Source: Phycisphaera sp.
GTDB lineage: Bacteria > Planctomycetota > Phycisphaerae > Phycisphaerales > Zrk34
Direction: 5' to 3'
Length of the DNA stretch: 64,000 nucleotides
Assembly: GCA_016125285.1 (NCBI GenBank)
Contig: WGMA01000030.1
Coordinates: 1-64,000 of the forward strand
Shown here: one piece after another, positions 8,170 to 16,632 of the stretch
How the letters are laid out: every line of letters starts with the position of its first letter
Numbering within the stretch: the stretch's first letter is position 1
Position numbers and translations under genes: made by a program
Notes under the pieces: generated by a model
What the model saw: only the letters and a program-made list of their open reading frames with translations
Told to the model about the DNA's origin: nothing
The model's database searches: none

Positions 8170-8868
8170 TCACCACCACCACTCGACGTTGGAGGTGTTC
8201 ACATGCGCCGACATCTCCGAGATGTTCCGCCACTCGGTCGAGCCGTCCAGGTGCGCGACGTTGCCGCCCTCGACCTCGCCCTCGGTCATCTGCGTGCCCG
8301 GCGGCAGCAGCACCAACGTCTCGTCCTTGCCGTGCACCACCTTCACCGGATACCCGTTCTGCGGTCGCTCGTTGCGACACGCCAGCATCTCCCAGGACCC
8401 CTTCGCCGTGCCAAGCCGCATCGGCGAAAACCACTTCTTGCCCAGCCCGATCCAGAACCCCGTGTAGTCCATCTTGCCGCCGAGGTACTGGTACGACTGG
8501 TGGTACTTCTTGTTGGCCCCGCTGCCGCTGGTCACACGCGTGCCGTCGTCGTTGTAGATCTTGTACCAGTACGAAGGGCAGTCCCACAGCGTGTCCTCGC
8601 CGCCGAGGTAACGCGACGAGATCAGCTCCTGCTCCGAGGCCGTGCGCCACTGAACGTCACGCGAGCGGGTATCCGGCAGCGCGCCGAAATGGTCGCTGGC
8701 GTACATCAGCAGCGCGCCGGTCAGCCCGTGCTGCTGCGCCTGACACCCCACCCGGATCGCGCGGTGCCGCGCCGTACTCATCGCCGGCAGCAGGATCGCC
8801 ATCAGCAGCACGAGGATCGACATCACCACCAGCAGCTCGACGATCGTGAATCCCTTGACCTTACGCAT
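8170..8868 (-). CDS. Type IV pseudopilin (cassette 3)
   Basis: 232 residues. Very short prepilin leader (six residues, MRKVKG) before FTIVELLVV with Glu11 at +5, then a hydrophobic helix to ~28. The body is Tyr/Trp-rich; near the end NVAHLDGSTEWRN keeps the Asp-Gly loop of this pseudopilin group, and the C-terminus is VEWWW. It starts 7 nt after the FecR stop, so it is in the same transcript. Processing by prepilin peptidase and assembly into a pseudopilus are family knowledge; the specific role is unknown. Confidence 0.88.
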   Translation of the reverse strand: MRKVKGFTIVELLVVMSILVLLMAILLPAMSTARHRAIRVGCQAQQHGLTGALLMYASDHFGALPDTRSRDVQWRTASEQELISSRYLGGEDTLWDCPSYWYKIYNDDGTRVTSGSGANKKYHQSYQYLGGKMDYTGFWIGLGKKWFSPMRLGTAKGSWEMLACRNERPQNGYPVKVVHGKDETLVLLPPGTQMTEGEVEGGNVAHLDGSTEWRNISEMSAHVNTSNVEWWW

Positions 8869-8875
8869 GGGTCGC

Positions 8876-10360
8876 CTACTCCTTCGCTTTCGTGTCGGCG
8901 TCCGCGGCGACCAGCACGCGGACGTGGTCGAGGCTGTTCGACGTGCCCAGGTACAGCGTCAGCGTCCGACGATCGGCGCTGATCGTCACCCGGTCGCCTT
9001 CGCCGTCTTCGAGATGCCGCGCGGTGCCCTTGCCTTCTCTGTACGTCACGCCGGCCACGCCCAGCATGTCATCCGTGGCGTTGAGCTGATCCGTCATCGC
9101 GATCACGCCCACGATCGGCCGATCGAACGTCACCGCACCGCTGAGGAACTTCCACTCCTGCATCGAGCCGCCGACCGTGTCGTAGTGCAGCAGGTAGCTG
9201 GTCACCTTCGTGCCCTTGGGGACCGTCACGCCGCGGCCGTCGTACTTGTCGTACGCGCCCGGCTCGGTCAGCGTGACCTTCACGTTGCTGCGCAGCGTCA
9301 CGCCGGACCGCTCGAGGAACATCGCGATGTGGTGATCGTTCTCGAACGCCCCCTTGGCCAGCGACGTCGGCAGGGCCGGCAGCATCACGATCTGCCCGCT
9401 GACGATCGGCTCGCCGCGCTTCGGCGTCGTCCAGCGCCGCGCGTCGAACGCCGCGTCGATCGTCTCGCCGGTCGCGCCGAAGTAGATCGCGTGTTTTTCC
9501 GTGATTTCGCGCGTTTTCGGGCCCGTCGCGGTCGGACGCACCGTCTCCACCCGACCGGCCAGCACGTGCAGCTCGGCGACGCCGCGGTCGTCGACGTACA
9601 CGCCGAACCGCGTGCCGAGGTCGACGATCGATCCGCCCGGCACGTCGACCGTAAACCCGTGCGCCGACTCCGGCACGTAGGCGACCAGCACGCCGCGCCG
9701 CAGCGTGCAGCGGTTGTCGCCGGTCAGCTCCACGTCCGTCGGGCCGATGAGCGTCACCGCCGCGCCGCGGGCGAACATCATCTGCGCCACGCCCGACTCC
9801 AGCCGCAGCGGACCGGCGTCGAGGTTCCCGCCCGCCGTCATCATCCCCGGCGCGATCCCGTCGCCCCACACCGCGCCGGCAGCGTCGGCGACCATCGCCA
9901 CCGACGCCTGCCCGCCCGTCGCGACCGCCGTGCCCGTCACCGTGCCTGTCCCCGTGCCTGTCCCCGCCGTCGTCGCGCCGCCGCCGTGATCGTCGTGCGT
10001 AACACCCGGCCACAGCAGCGTGACCGCCACCGTCGCCGCCAGCGCCACCGCCGCCGCGATCGCCAGCACACGCACCGGCAGCCGCAGCCGCCGCGCCACG
10101 CCCGGCGCGACCGGCTCCGTCGCCCCGCCCGCCACGCCCGCCACGCCCGCCGCGCCCGTCAGCGCCGCCGTCTCGTCCGCCGCGGCGCGACGTCCGCCCA
10201 GCGTGTCCCGCATCACCTGCGACCGGATGCACAGCTCGCGGAACTGCCGCTGCCGCTCGGCGTCGTCGGCCAGCGCCGCGTTCAGCATGTCCATCTCCTC
10301 GCGTGTGATCACGCGGTCGAGGTAACGCAGCGTCAGGTTGATGAAGTCGTCGTCACGCAT
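8876..10360 (-). CDS. FecR-like protein with a distinct C-terminal domain (cassette 3)
   Basis: 494 residues: N-terminal part (1-95), transmembrane helix (~96-117), a low-complexity Gly-Thr linker (~121-140, GTGTGTGTVTGTAVATGG), FecR domain (~172-265, core IVDLGTRFGVYV), then a ~150-residue C-terminal domain (FLERSGVTLRSNVKV, GTKVTSYLLHYDTVGG, IVGVIAMTDQLNATDDMLG). From memory the last region resembles a domain seen in exported cyanobacterial and planctomycete proteins; it is unlike the C-termini of the other two FecR copies. Sigma gene 12 nt upstream, pilin gene 7 nt downstream. The linker is coded by GTG/CCC-rich repeats near 9940-9975 that may vary in length. Confidence 0.85.
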   Translation of the reverse strand: MRDDDFINLTLRYLDRVITREEMDMLNAALADDAERQRQFRELCIRSQVMRDTLGGRRAAADETAALTGAAGVAGVAGGATEPVAPGVARRLRLPVRVLAIAAAVALAATVAVTLLWPGVTHDDHGGGATTAGTGTGTGTVTGTAVATGGQASVAMVADAAGAVWGDGIAPGMMTAGGNLDAGPLRLESGVAQMMFARGAAVTLIGPTDVELTGDNRCTLRRGVLVAYVPESAHGFTVDVPGGSIVDLGTRFGVYVDDRGVAELHVLAGRVETVRPTATGPKTREITEKHAIYFGATGETIDAAFDARRWTTPKRGEPIVSGQIVMLPALPTSLAKGAFENDHHIAMFLERSGVTLRSNVKVTLTEPGAYDKYDGRGVTVPKGTKVTSYLLHYDTVGGSMQEWKFLSGAVTFDRPIVGVIAMTDQLNATDDMLGVAGVTYREGKGTARHLEDGEGDRVTISADRRTLTLYLGTSNSLDHVRVLVAADADTKAKE

Positions 10361-10372
10361 GGGGTTCGTTCG

Positions 10373-10897
10373 TTACGCCTGCTGTTCGTTGACCTGCTGC
10401 CGCACGCAGTCGCCCAGCGAGCGATGAATACGCGTCAGCGCCACGTACACCGTGTTGAGGTTGCGATCGACGGCGTCGGCGAGCTTCTGTCCGCTCAGCC
10501 CCTCCGCGTAGCGCAGCTCGACGAGGTGCTTCGCGTATCCGCTCAGCTTGCCCAGGCAGTGCTGCAACGCGTCGACCAGGTCCGCCGTGCCCCCGTCCGC
10601 GGACTCGCTCCGCCAGCCCGCCTCCAGCGCCTCGAGCACGCGGTCGTCGAGCCGCATCGGGCTCGACTCACGCTTGTCCAGCGCCGTCAACGACTTGTAC
10701 CGGGCCGTCTGACGCAGCCAGCCGTGCAGGTGCTCCTCGTCGGTGATCTCGTCGCGTTTGTTGACCGCGAGCACCGACACGTCCTGGAGAATGTCCTCCG
10801 CGAGGTGGTTGTCGCGCACGATCGCCCAGATGTAGGCCAGCAGCACCGCCCGGTCCCGCACCAGCACCCGCACAATCGTGTCCTGTTCGATCGACAT
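10373..10897 (-). CDS. ECF RNA polymerase sigma factor (cassette 3)
   Basis: 174 residues. Region 2: DRAVLLAYIWAIVRDNHLAE then DILQDVSVLAVNKRDEI; region 4: LRYAEGLSGQKLADAVDRNL then NTVYVALTRIHRSLGDCV. Length and layout match the other two ECF sigma factors. First gene of cassette 3; the 378 nt upstream hold no gene and must contain its promoter. The FecR gene follows after 12 nt instead of overlapping, the only cassette without an ATGA junction here. Confidence 0.9.
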   Translation of the reverse strand: MSIEQDTIVRVLVRDRAVLLAYIWAIVRDNHLAEDILQDVSVLAVNKRDEITDEEHLHGWLRQTARYKSLTALDKRESSPMRLDDRVLEALEAGWRSESADGGTADLVDALQHCLGKLSGYAKHLVELRYAEGLSGQKLADAVDRNLNTVYVALTRIHRSLGDCVRQQVNEQQA

Positions 10898-10979
10898 GAG
10901 CGTTCCTCACATGCTTATCCGGCGAGCCCGCCACAACTGTACATGCCCGCCGAAACTTTTTTCGAGGCGTCGCTCGGCG

Positions 10980-10999
10980 GCTGACGCAAAAACTCAATG
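10980..10999. repeat. 20-bp direct repeat, copy 1
   Basis: Exact copy of the sequence at 11236-11255 (gctgacgcaaaaactcaatg). Identity over 20 bp in high-GC DNA at this distance is not expected by chance. Could be a regulator site pair, or scars of a lost element. Confidence 0.75.
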
Positions 11000-11235
11000 C
11001 CCGAATTGTCGCGGCGGTGGACACGCCGGAAATAGACGATCGGGGCGCTCGGCGACGTGAAATAACGACTTATGACGCGGGAGCAGATCGATCTCGCGTG
11101 TAAGTTGTTTATTTGCGTTGGATGACACGTATCAGAGCGGTGTTTCGCGGGGGCGCTGATGGGGCGCAAAAGGGGCGCGAATGGGCGCTTCGGGGGCATA
11201 TCGGCGCAAAAACGGGGCTTGAAACGGGCAAAAAA

Positions 11236-11255
11236 GCTGACGCAAAAACTCAATG
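11236..11255. repeat. 20-bp direct repeat, copy 2
   Basis: Second exact copy of the repeat at 10980-10999. It ends 21 bp before the stop codon of the triple-domain protein gene, so this copy lies in that gene's 3' flank while copy 1 lies in the sigma gene's 5' flank. Confidence 0.75.
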
Positions 11256-11275
11256 ATTGATCGGCGGCGGGGCGG

Positions 11276-13912
11276 TCAATGGCGTTCGCCCGGCGTGCCG
11301 TCCGCCGCGCGGCGTCGTTCGCTGCGGCGGCCGAACCAGATGCCGACGCCCACGCCGCCGGCGAGCACCAGGGCGATCAGGGCGCCGCGCTGCGCCAGCG
11401 TCATGGGGTCCGACGTTCGCCCGGGCTCGGCGACGGCCACCGTGCGATCCAGCCGCCCCGACCGATCGAGCGTCGGCCAGTCGCCGACCCACGTGCCGCC
11501 GTACTCCGCCACGGCCTGCGCGGCGCGGCGCTCCTCGGCCGACATGCGCGTGTCCGCGCCCGCCGGCTTGCGGGACTGCGACCCGGCGAACGGCCCCGAC
11601 AACGGCGCGCCCGCCGGCTTGTCGGCCGACGCGACTTCGACCGGCGTCGGAGCCGTGGCGGGCGCCTGGTTTGGTGTCGGCGTCGGCGCTTTCGATGCGA
11701 CCGCGCCGGACGGTTGCGGCGTGGGTGTCGGCCGCGCGGTCACCGGCGCTCGGCTCGGCGTGACGGTCGGCTTCGCGGTCGCGTCGGCGCGCGCCGCGGC
11801 GTCCTTCGCGGCCTGCGCCAGCGCCGCCGCGCGCGCCTCGGCCTCTTTCGCTTCCTGCGCCAGCCTCGCCTCGCGCGCCGCCAGGCCCACGTCGGTCCGC
11901 GCCGCCGCGGCGATCGCGTCGGGGGTCGCGGGGGTGATGCGGAGGTTGTCCAGCGCGATGACGCCGGTGAGTTGATCGTCGGGCTCCCCGGCGTAGAGCA
12001 CGGCGGTGTCGAACACGACGTTGGGCAGCGTCATGGCCTGGTGCCGGACCTTGCCGATCCGGCCGGTCCCGCCGATCGAGACGCTGGCGACCTTGCGTCC
12101 GTTGCGGATCGCCGCGAGCGTCAGTCGCACGCCGCGGGGCGCGCCGGGCTGCGCGAGGTCGACGACGTAGACGTCGAGCGACACGTTGGCGGCGGGCCGG
12201 TCGATGCCGAACGTCACGGACTTGATGCCCGAGAACCCGCCGCCGGTCGGGCCCCTGGCGAACCCGCCGAACGTCAGCACGTTGGGCGACGTCGCGCCGG
12301 GGTAGTAGTTCGCGGCCGCGGGGTTGGTCATCGACTCGGCCTGGTTGTCGACGACGATCGGCAGCGGCTTCTTCGCGCCGCCCGCCAGCGTGTAGGCGTC
12401 GGAGATCGTGATGCCCTGTGGCGTGGTGAACTTCGTGCCGGCCAGCGCGACGACACCCTCGGCCACGTCGTCGAGCGACGAGACGATCGGCAGCAGCGTC
12501 GACCCGGCGACGGGTGGCGGCGGCGCCTTGGCGTCCTGCGCACGCGCCGCGGCGATCGCGGCCTCCTCGGCGGGCGTGAAGCTGACGTTGTCCAGCGCGA
12601 CCGGCACGTTGGACGCGTCGTCGAGCGACCCGGCGTAGAGCATCGCCTCGTCGAACACCACGTCGGCCAGCTCGAGGCGGTACCGTCGGGCCTTGCTGCC
12701 TTCGCGGCGATCGGGCTTGACGGTGTCGATGGCGACGACGCGCCCGTTGCGGATCGCCGCGAGCGTGAGCATCGGGCCGTCGGGCGCGCCGGCGTAGGGG
12801 ATGTAGACGGCGACCACGTCGAGCGACACGGCGGTGGCCGGTCGGCCGATGCCGATCTTCAGCGACTTGATCGGCGCGAGCGTGCCGAGGCCGCCGGGCC
12901 GGTAGTGGCCGAACGTCAGCAGGTTCGGCGCGGTCACGCCCGCGATGTCTTGCGCGACCTGCGACTGGGCGATCGTCTGCGACTGGTCGTCGATCGCGAT
13001 CGACACCGGCCGCGACGTCCGCCCGAGTTTCTGGCAGGCGTCGGAGAAGATGACGCCCTGCGGCGTGGTGAACGGCTTGCCGGGCGGGGCGACCGTGCCT
13101 TCGTGCAGGTCGTCGAAGTTGGACGCGAACGTCCCGGCCCCTCCGGCTGGCGCCACACCCGCGAGCGCTGGCGCGGCGGCGGGCGCGTTGGGCGTCGTGA
13201 TCTGCGCCGGCCGCTTCGCGTCGGCGGCGCGTGCCGCGGCGATCGCGGCGTCGTCGGCGGGCGTGACGCTGAGGTTGTCGAACGTCATGAACGCGACGAG
13301 GTCGTCGTCGGGCGACCCGGCGTAGATCATCGCGTTGTCGAACACCTCGTTGGACAGCGCGAGCCTTATCCGCCGGGTCGCGCCGTTGGTGTTCTCGAGC
13401 CTCGCGGACAGCGTGTGGACGACGCGGCCCTCGCGCATCAGCGCGAGCGTGACGGTCGCGGCTCGCGTGTCGACGTCACGCGGGTAACGCGCGTAGTACA
13501 GGTCGATCGACGTGGCGACGGCGGGCCGGTCGATCCTGTATTTCACCGACTTGAACCGGGGCGACCCGCCGCCCGGGCCGGGCGAGTACCCGCCGAAGCT
13601 CAGCACGTTCGGCGGCGTGGCGCCGTCCTTGAACCGGTTGCCCGCCGAGGCGCGCGCCATCGTGTCCGCCTGGTTGTCGATGATGCACACCGTCTTGCTG
13701 CTCGACGCGCCGGGCTTCGAGCTGTACGGCTCGTAGATCGTGATGCCCTGCGGCGTGACGAAATCCTGGTCCTTCGCCGCGGCGAGCCCCTCGGGCAGTT
13801 CGTCGAACGTCGAGACGATCGGCTCCGCGGCGCGGGCGTCACGCACGCCGCCCAGCGCCGCGCACGCCAGTGCGACCGCCACCGCTCCAGCCCGTATCGT
13901 CCGCCGTGTCAT
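11276..13912 (-). CDS. Exported protein with three tandem ~200-residue domains
   Basis: 878 residues. Signal peptide (1-29, ends ARAA), then three homologous domains at ~31-235, ~261-463 and ~474-671. Each starts IVSTFDELPEG-like, contains TPQGITI, then a block ending PNVLSFGG, then IRNGRVV-like and VFDEAMLYAGSLDD, and closes ALDNVSFTPAEEAAIAAARA. After them come an Ala/Glu helix (~670-712), a Pro/Thr-rich linker (713-765) and a C-terminal transmembrane helix (~842-860) followed by RRSERRR. This is the layout of a surface protein anchored at its C-terminus. The ATG at 13912 has AGGGGA 5 nt upstream and is preferred to the GTG at 13933. The domain resembles beta-sandwich modules of exported proteins but I cannot name it. 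Confidence 0.85.
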   Translation of the reverse strand: MTRRTIRAGAVAVALACAALGGVRDARAAEPIVSTFDELPEGLAAAKDQDFVTPQGITIYEPYSSKPGASSSKTVCIIDNQADTMARASAGNRFKDGATPPNVLSFGGYSPGPGGGSPRFKSVKYRIDRPAVATSIDLYYARYPRDVDTRAATVTLALMREGRVVHTLSARLENTNGATRRIRLALSNEVFDNAMIYAGSPDDDLVAFMTFDNLSVTPADDAAIAAARAADAKRPAQITTPNAPAAAPALAGVAPAGGAGTFASNFDDLHEGTVAPPGKPFTTPQGVIFSDACQKLGRTSRPVSIAIDDQSQTIAQSQVAQDIAGVTAPNLLTFGHYRPGGLGTLAPIKSLKIGIGRPATAVSLDVVAVYIPYAGAPDGPMLTLAAIRNGRVVAIDTVKPDRREGSKARRYRLELADVVFDEAMLYAGSLDDASNVPVALDNVSFTPAEEAAIAAARAQDAKAPPPPVAGSTLLPIVSSLDDVAEGVVALAGTKFTTPQGITISDAYTLAGGAKKPLPIVVDNQAESMTNPAAANYYPGATSPNVLTFGGFARGPTGGGFSGIKSVTFGIDRPAANVSLDVYVVDLAQPGAPRGVRLTLAAIRNGRKVASVSIGGTGRIGKVRHQAMTLPNVVFDTAVLYAGEPDDQLTGVIALDNLRITPATPDAIAAAARTDVGLAAREARLAQEAKEAEARAAALAQAAKDAAARADATAKPTVTPSRAPVTARPTPTPQPSGAVASKAPTPTPNQAPATAPTPVEVASADKPAGAPLSGPFAGSQSRKPAGADTRMSAEERRAAQAVAEYGGTWVGDWPTLDRSGRLDRTVAVAEPGRTSDPMTLAQRGALIALVLAGGVGVGIWFGRRSERRRAADGTPGERH

Positions 13913-14183
13913 GCCGATCCCCCTGTGACGCACGCGTCACGCCCGTGACGCTCCCGGTCCAACCGTCGCTACAGCATACCACCCCGCACGCCACGCGTAA
14001 CGCGAATCCGCCGCGCTCACGGCGTGTAGGGACATAGCCGCCTCGCGCTGGAGTTGCCGCGTGCAAGCGATGCGGCGAAAGACGCGGTCGTGCGCGACGA
14101 CGCGGGCGAGCAGCGAGGCGCACGAGATGCGTATGACGATCGTGCGTGAGGTGTACGCCATGCCGAGAGTTTTGGGGTGGACA
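13913..14183. other. Gene-free stretch upstream of the triple-domain gene
   Basis: No supported gene. A short inverted repeat GTGACG CACG CGTCAC (13925-13940) lies just upstream of the triple-domain gene start and could be an operator. A 74-codon - strand ORF (13937-14161) has no recognisable features. The region ends at a 73-bp palindromic repeat. Confidence 0.5.
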
Positions 14184-14256
14184 GTAGGGTCCGCTATTGC
14201 CGACCGAATTGTCGGATCGTGAGCTGTGGGAGGTGGTCCGCAAAAGCCGACCCTAC
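14184..14256. repeat. 73-bp imperfect palindrome, copy 1
   Basis: Two 22-bp arms: 14184-14205 (GTAGGGTCCGCTATTGCC...) and 14235-14256, whose reverse complement begins GTAGGGTCGGCTTTTGCGG, around a 29-bp centre. A second element of identical length and arm design is at 32442-32514. The outer arm supplies the TAG stop (14253-14255) of the ABC ATPase gene. The inverted arms and fixed length suggest a non-autonomous mobile element or a REP-like repeat. Confidence 0.8.
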
Positions 14257-15158
14257 GCCGCGACGCCCGCGTCGTCTTCCTCTGGCTCGTGCGACATCGC
14301 TTCGTCCGTGGCGGCCTCGTCCGGCGGCGGGACCTCTACGGTGGATGTCCTGTGCTTCGCGCCCTTGACGAGGAAGCGGAGGATCTGCGCGCGGAGGCTG
14401 ACGTATTCGGGTGAGTCGATCAGCGCCTCGCGCGTGCGCGGGCGGGGGATGTTGACGTCGATGACCTCCGCGAGCTCGGCCTCCGGGCCGTTGGTCATCA
14501 GGGCGATGCGGTCGGACAGCAGGATCGCCTCGTCGACGTCGTGCGTGACCATGAACACGGTGTTGCGTGTGGCGGTCCACATGCGGACGAGCTCTTCCTG
14601 GATGGACCCGCGTGTGAGCGCGTCGATCTGCGCGAAGGGCTCGTCGAGCAGCAGCACCTTCGGCTCGACGGCGAACGCGCGCGCGAGGCCCACGCGCTGA
14701 CGCATGCCGCCGGACAGGAACGCCGGCCACTTCTTCTCGGCGCCGTGCAGGTTCATCATGTCGAAGTACTTCTGCGTCCACGCGCGGACCTTCTGCTTGT
14801 CCCACAGCGGGTGGGCGGCCTGCACGGCGACGCGCACGTTGCTGAACGCCGAGAGCCACGGCATCAGCGCGAAGCTCTGGAAGACGACCATGCGGTCGAG
14901 GCCCGGGCGTTCGATGAGCTTGCCGTCGAGGATCACGCCGCCGGTCGTCGGCTGGTCGAACCCCGCGATGATGTTCAGCAGCGTGCTCTTGCCGCAGCCG
15001 GAGTGGCCGATCATGGTGACGAACTGACCGGCCTCGATCTGCAGGTCGACGTTCTTGAAGACGGTGAACGTTTCGTTCTTGCGTTTGGACTCCCCGTGCA
15101 GCATGGGGAAGGTCTTGGACACGTGATCGATGTGCAGAAAGGACACGCCTGGCTCCAT
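14253..15158 (-). CDS. cynD: ABC transporter ATPase for cyanate uptake (NrtD/CynD type)
   Basis: 301 residues. Walker A GHSGCGKSTLLN, ABC signature LSGGMRQRVGLARAF, Walker B KVLLLDEPF and switch His (VTHDVDEA), in the nitrate/sulfonate/taurine importer family. It would power uptake with the permease at 15720 and the binding protein at 16768; the cyanase gene between them points to cyanate as substrate, though nitrate, nitrite or bicarbonate relatives look similar. ATG at 15158 is preferred over an upstream in-frame TTG. The Asp/Glu-rich tail (DEAATDEAMSHEPEEDDAG) runs into the TAG supplied by a palindromic repeat, so the original C-terminus may have been altered. Confidence 0.88.
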   Translation of the reverse strand: MEPGVSFLHIDHVSKTFPMLHGESKRKNETFTVFKNVDLQIEAGQFVTMIGHSGCGKSTLLNIIAGFDQPTTGGVILDGKLIERPGLDRMVVFQSFALMPWLSAFSNVRVAVQAAHPLWDKQKVRAWTQKYFDMMNLHGAEKKWPAFLSGGMRQRVGLARAFAVEPKVLLLDEPFAQIDALTRGSIQEELVRMWTATRNTVFMVTHDVDEAILLSDRIALMTNGPEAELAEVIDVNIPRPRTREALIDSPEYVSLRAQILRFLVKGAKHRTSTVEVPPPDEAATDEAMSHEPEEDDAGVAA

Positions 15159-15206
15159 CGTGTTCAAGGGAAAGCGGGGCCGCCCGCGGAAGGGCGACCC
15201 CGGCGG

Positions 15207-15650
15207 TTACCACTTCTTGTAGGGCAGGAACTTGCCGTTGTAGGTCACCACGACGCGGTCGCCCTTGGGGTGTTCTTCCTTGTCGATGGTGATGGAGAAG
15301 TCGATGGCGCTCATGATGCCGTCGCCGAACATCTCGTGGATCACGGCCTTCATGGTGGTGCCGTAGACCTGCATGATCTCGTGGAAGCGGTAGATGAGCG
15401 GGTCGGCGGGGACGGTGGCGTCGAGCGAGCCCTTCATCGGGAAGTCGGTGGTGGCGGCGGCGGTCTCTTCGTCGAGGCCGAGGTACTTGCCGAGCGCCGC
15501 GGCCTGGTCGGGCAGCATGCTGCTCTGTCCGTAGATCACGGACGCGACCCACACCTTGTCACAGCCCACCGCCTCGCCGATGTCCGCGAAGGTCACGCCT
15601 TTGGCCTTCTTCGCCGCGAGGATCGTCTCGGTCATCTTCGTCTTGCACAT
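15207..15650 (-). CDS. cynS: Cyanate hydratase (cyanase)
   Basis: 147 residues. Catalyses cyanate plus bicarbonate to ammonia and CO2 as a cytoplasmic decamer. The N-terminal helical part ([20 protein letters not shown]) is followed by the catalytic C-terminal domain with Arg88 and Glu91 in YRFHE, and Ser114 in GIMSAIDF, matching the Arg/Glu/Ser triad of E. coli CynS. The length is that of a full enzyme. ATG at 15650 has AAGGA upstream. It lies between the permease and ATPase genes of a NrtABD-like importer in one - strand unit, as in the cyanate operons of some cyanobacteria. Identity is secure. Confidence 0.95.
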   Translation of the reverse strand: MCKTKMTETILAAKKAKGVTFADIGEAVGCDKVWVASVIYGQSSMLPDQAAALGKYLGLDEETAAATTDFPMKGSLDATVPADPLIYRFHEIMQVYGTTMKAVIHEMFGDGIMSAIDFSITIDKEEHPKGDRVVVTYNGKFLPYKKW

Positions 15651-15719
15651 GCCTTGGTTCCTTCTCACTGTTCAACAGGTCACGGGGACAGACGGGGAGC
15701 GGACGTTGCTCCCCGGCGC

Positions 15720-16604
15720 TTACGTTTCGGGGTACGACACGACCTTGGCGAGCTTCATGAACGCGGTGTCGAGCACGACGCCGACGATGCCGACCATGAT
15801 GATGGCGAAGATCACGCCGCTGATGTCGAGGTTGTTCCACTCGATCCACGACAGGTAGCCGACGCCGAGCTCGCCGAGGAGCATCTCGGCGGGGACGACG
15901 GCGACGAGCGCCGAGCCGAAGCTGATGCGTAGACCGGCGATGATCGCGGGCGCCGCGGCGGGCAGCACGACCATGAACAGCCGCCGGAAGTAGCCCATCT
16001 CCAGCAGCGCCGCGACCTGCATGTAATCCTTGCGGATCGCGCTGACGCCGAACGCCGTGTTCGCGACCGTCGGCCACAACGCCGCCATGAACACCACGAG
16101 GATCGCCGTCCACACCGGGTCCTTAACGCTGTAGAGCAGCAGCGGCATCCACGCCAGCGGACTGATCGGCTTGAGCACCTGGATGAACGGGTTCAGCGCC
16201 ATGTACAGCGGCTTGGACAGCCCGATGAGCACGCCGAGGCAGATCGCCACGACCGACGCGGCGAGGAACCCGGCGATGAACCGCTTGACCGTGTAGAAAA
16301 TCAGCAGCCCGATGCCGTGGTCGTTCGTGCCGTTCTTGTGGAACGGGTGACGCAGCTCCTCGCCGATCTTGTCGACGACGGCCATCGGCCCGGGGATGCC
16401 GCGCATCTTCTCGGGGTTGTAGACGTACTGGTCGTTCTCGTCGCGGATGATGTCGCCGTTGAACTCCATCGTCATCAGCTCGTCCTCGCTCAGCCCCTTG
16501 GGGTTGAACGACGGGCGGAGCGTTGCGACGTGCCACACAAACACGCCGACGACGAAGATGACGATCGACAGGAGCACGGCCCGCAGCTTGTCGCGAAAGG
16601 TCAT
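15720..16604 (-). CDS. cynB: ABC transporter permease for cyanate uptake (NrtB/CynB type)
   Basis: 294 residues. An N-terminal membrane helix (~9-28) is followed by a ~65-residue hydrophilic loop, then five or more helices with the binding-protein-dependent permease signature (AALLEMGYFRRLFMVVLPAA, then APAIIAGLRISFGSALVAVV). A GTG directly precedes the chosen ATG; AGGAG lies about 13 nt upstream of the ATG. Its gene is separated from the binding-protein gene by ~160 nt filled by two inverted palindromic repeats, and is followed by cyanase. Forms the membrane channel of the importer. Substrate inferred from cyanase. Confidence 0.88.
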   Translation of the reverse strand: MTFRDKLRAVLLSIVIFVVGVFVWHVATLRPSFNPKGLSEDELMTMEFNGDIIRDENDQYVYNPEKMRGIPGPMAVVDKIGEELRHPFHKNGTNDHGIGLLIFYTVKRFIAGFLAASVVAICLGVLIGLSKPLYMALNPFIQVLKPISPLAWMPLLLYSVKDPVWTAILVVFMAALWPTVANTAFGVSAIRKDYMQVAALLEMGYFRRLFMVVLPAAAPAIIAGLRISFGSALVAVVPAEMLLGELGVGYLSWIEWNNLDISGVIFAIIMVGIVGVVLDTAFMKLAKVVSYPET

Positions 16605-16632
16605 CACGGTGAACGATCTCCTGGGCGTGACG

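Larger units (their letters stand above)
10898..11275. other. Gene-free stretch with a spaced 20-bp direct repeat
   Basis: No convincing coding region on either strand. It carries two identical 20-bp copies of gctgacgcaaaaactcaatg (10980-10999 and 11236-11255, 256 bp apart in the same orientation) and several GGCGCAAAA-like words around 11163-11215. It separates the cassette 3 sigma gene from the triple-domain protein gene; both are on the - strand, so it holds the sigma promoter and possibly the end of the upstream transcript. Confidence 0.6.

Noticed and set aside
9930-9980. Tandem CCGTGCCTGTCC-like repeats as a mobile element
   Set aside because: They encode the Gly-Thr linker of the FecR protein in frame; low-complexity coding sequence explains them.
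11279-13948. 889-codon + strand ORF opposite the triple-domain gene
   Set aside because: Antisense shadow with Arg/Gly/Val-rich composition; the - strand frame shows repeats and a signal peptide.
13937-14161. 74-codon - strand ORF starting MAYTSRT
   Set aside because: No family, no good ribosome site, and it sits in a gene-free spacer; not enough to call a gene.
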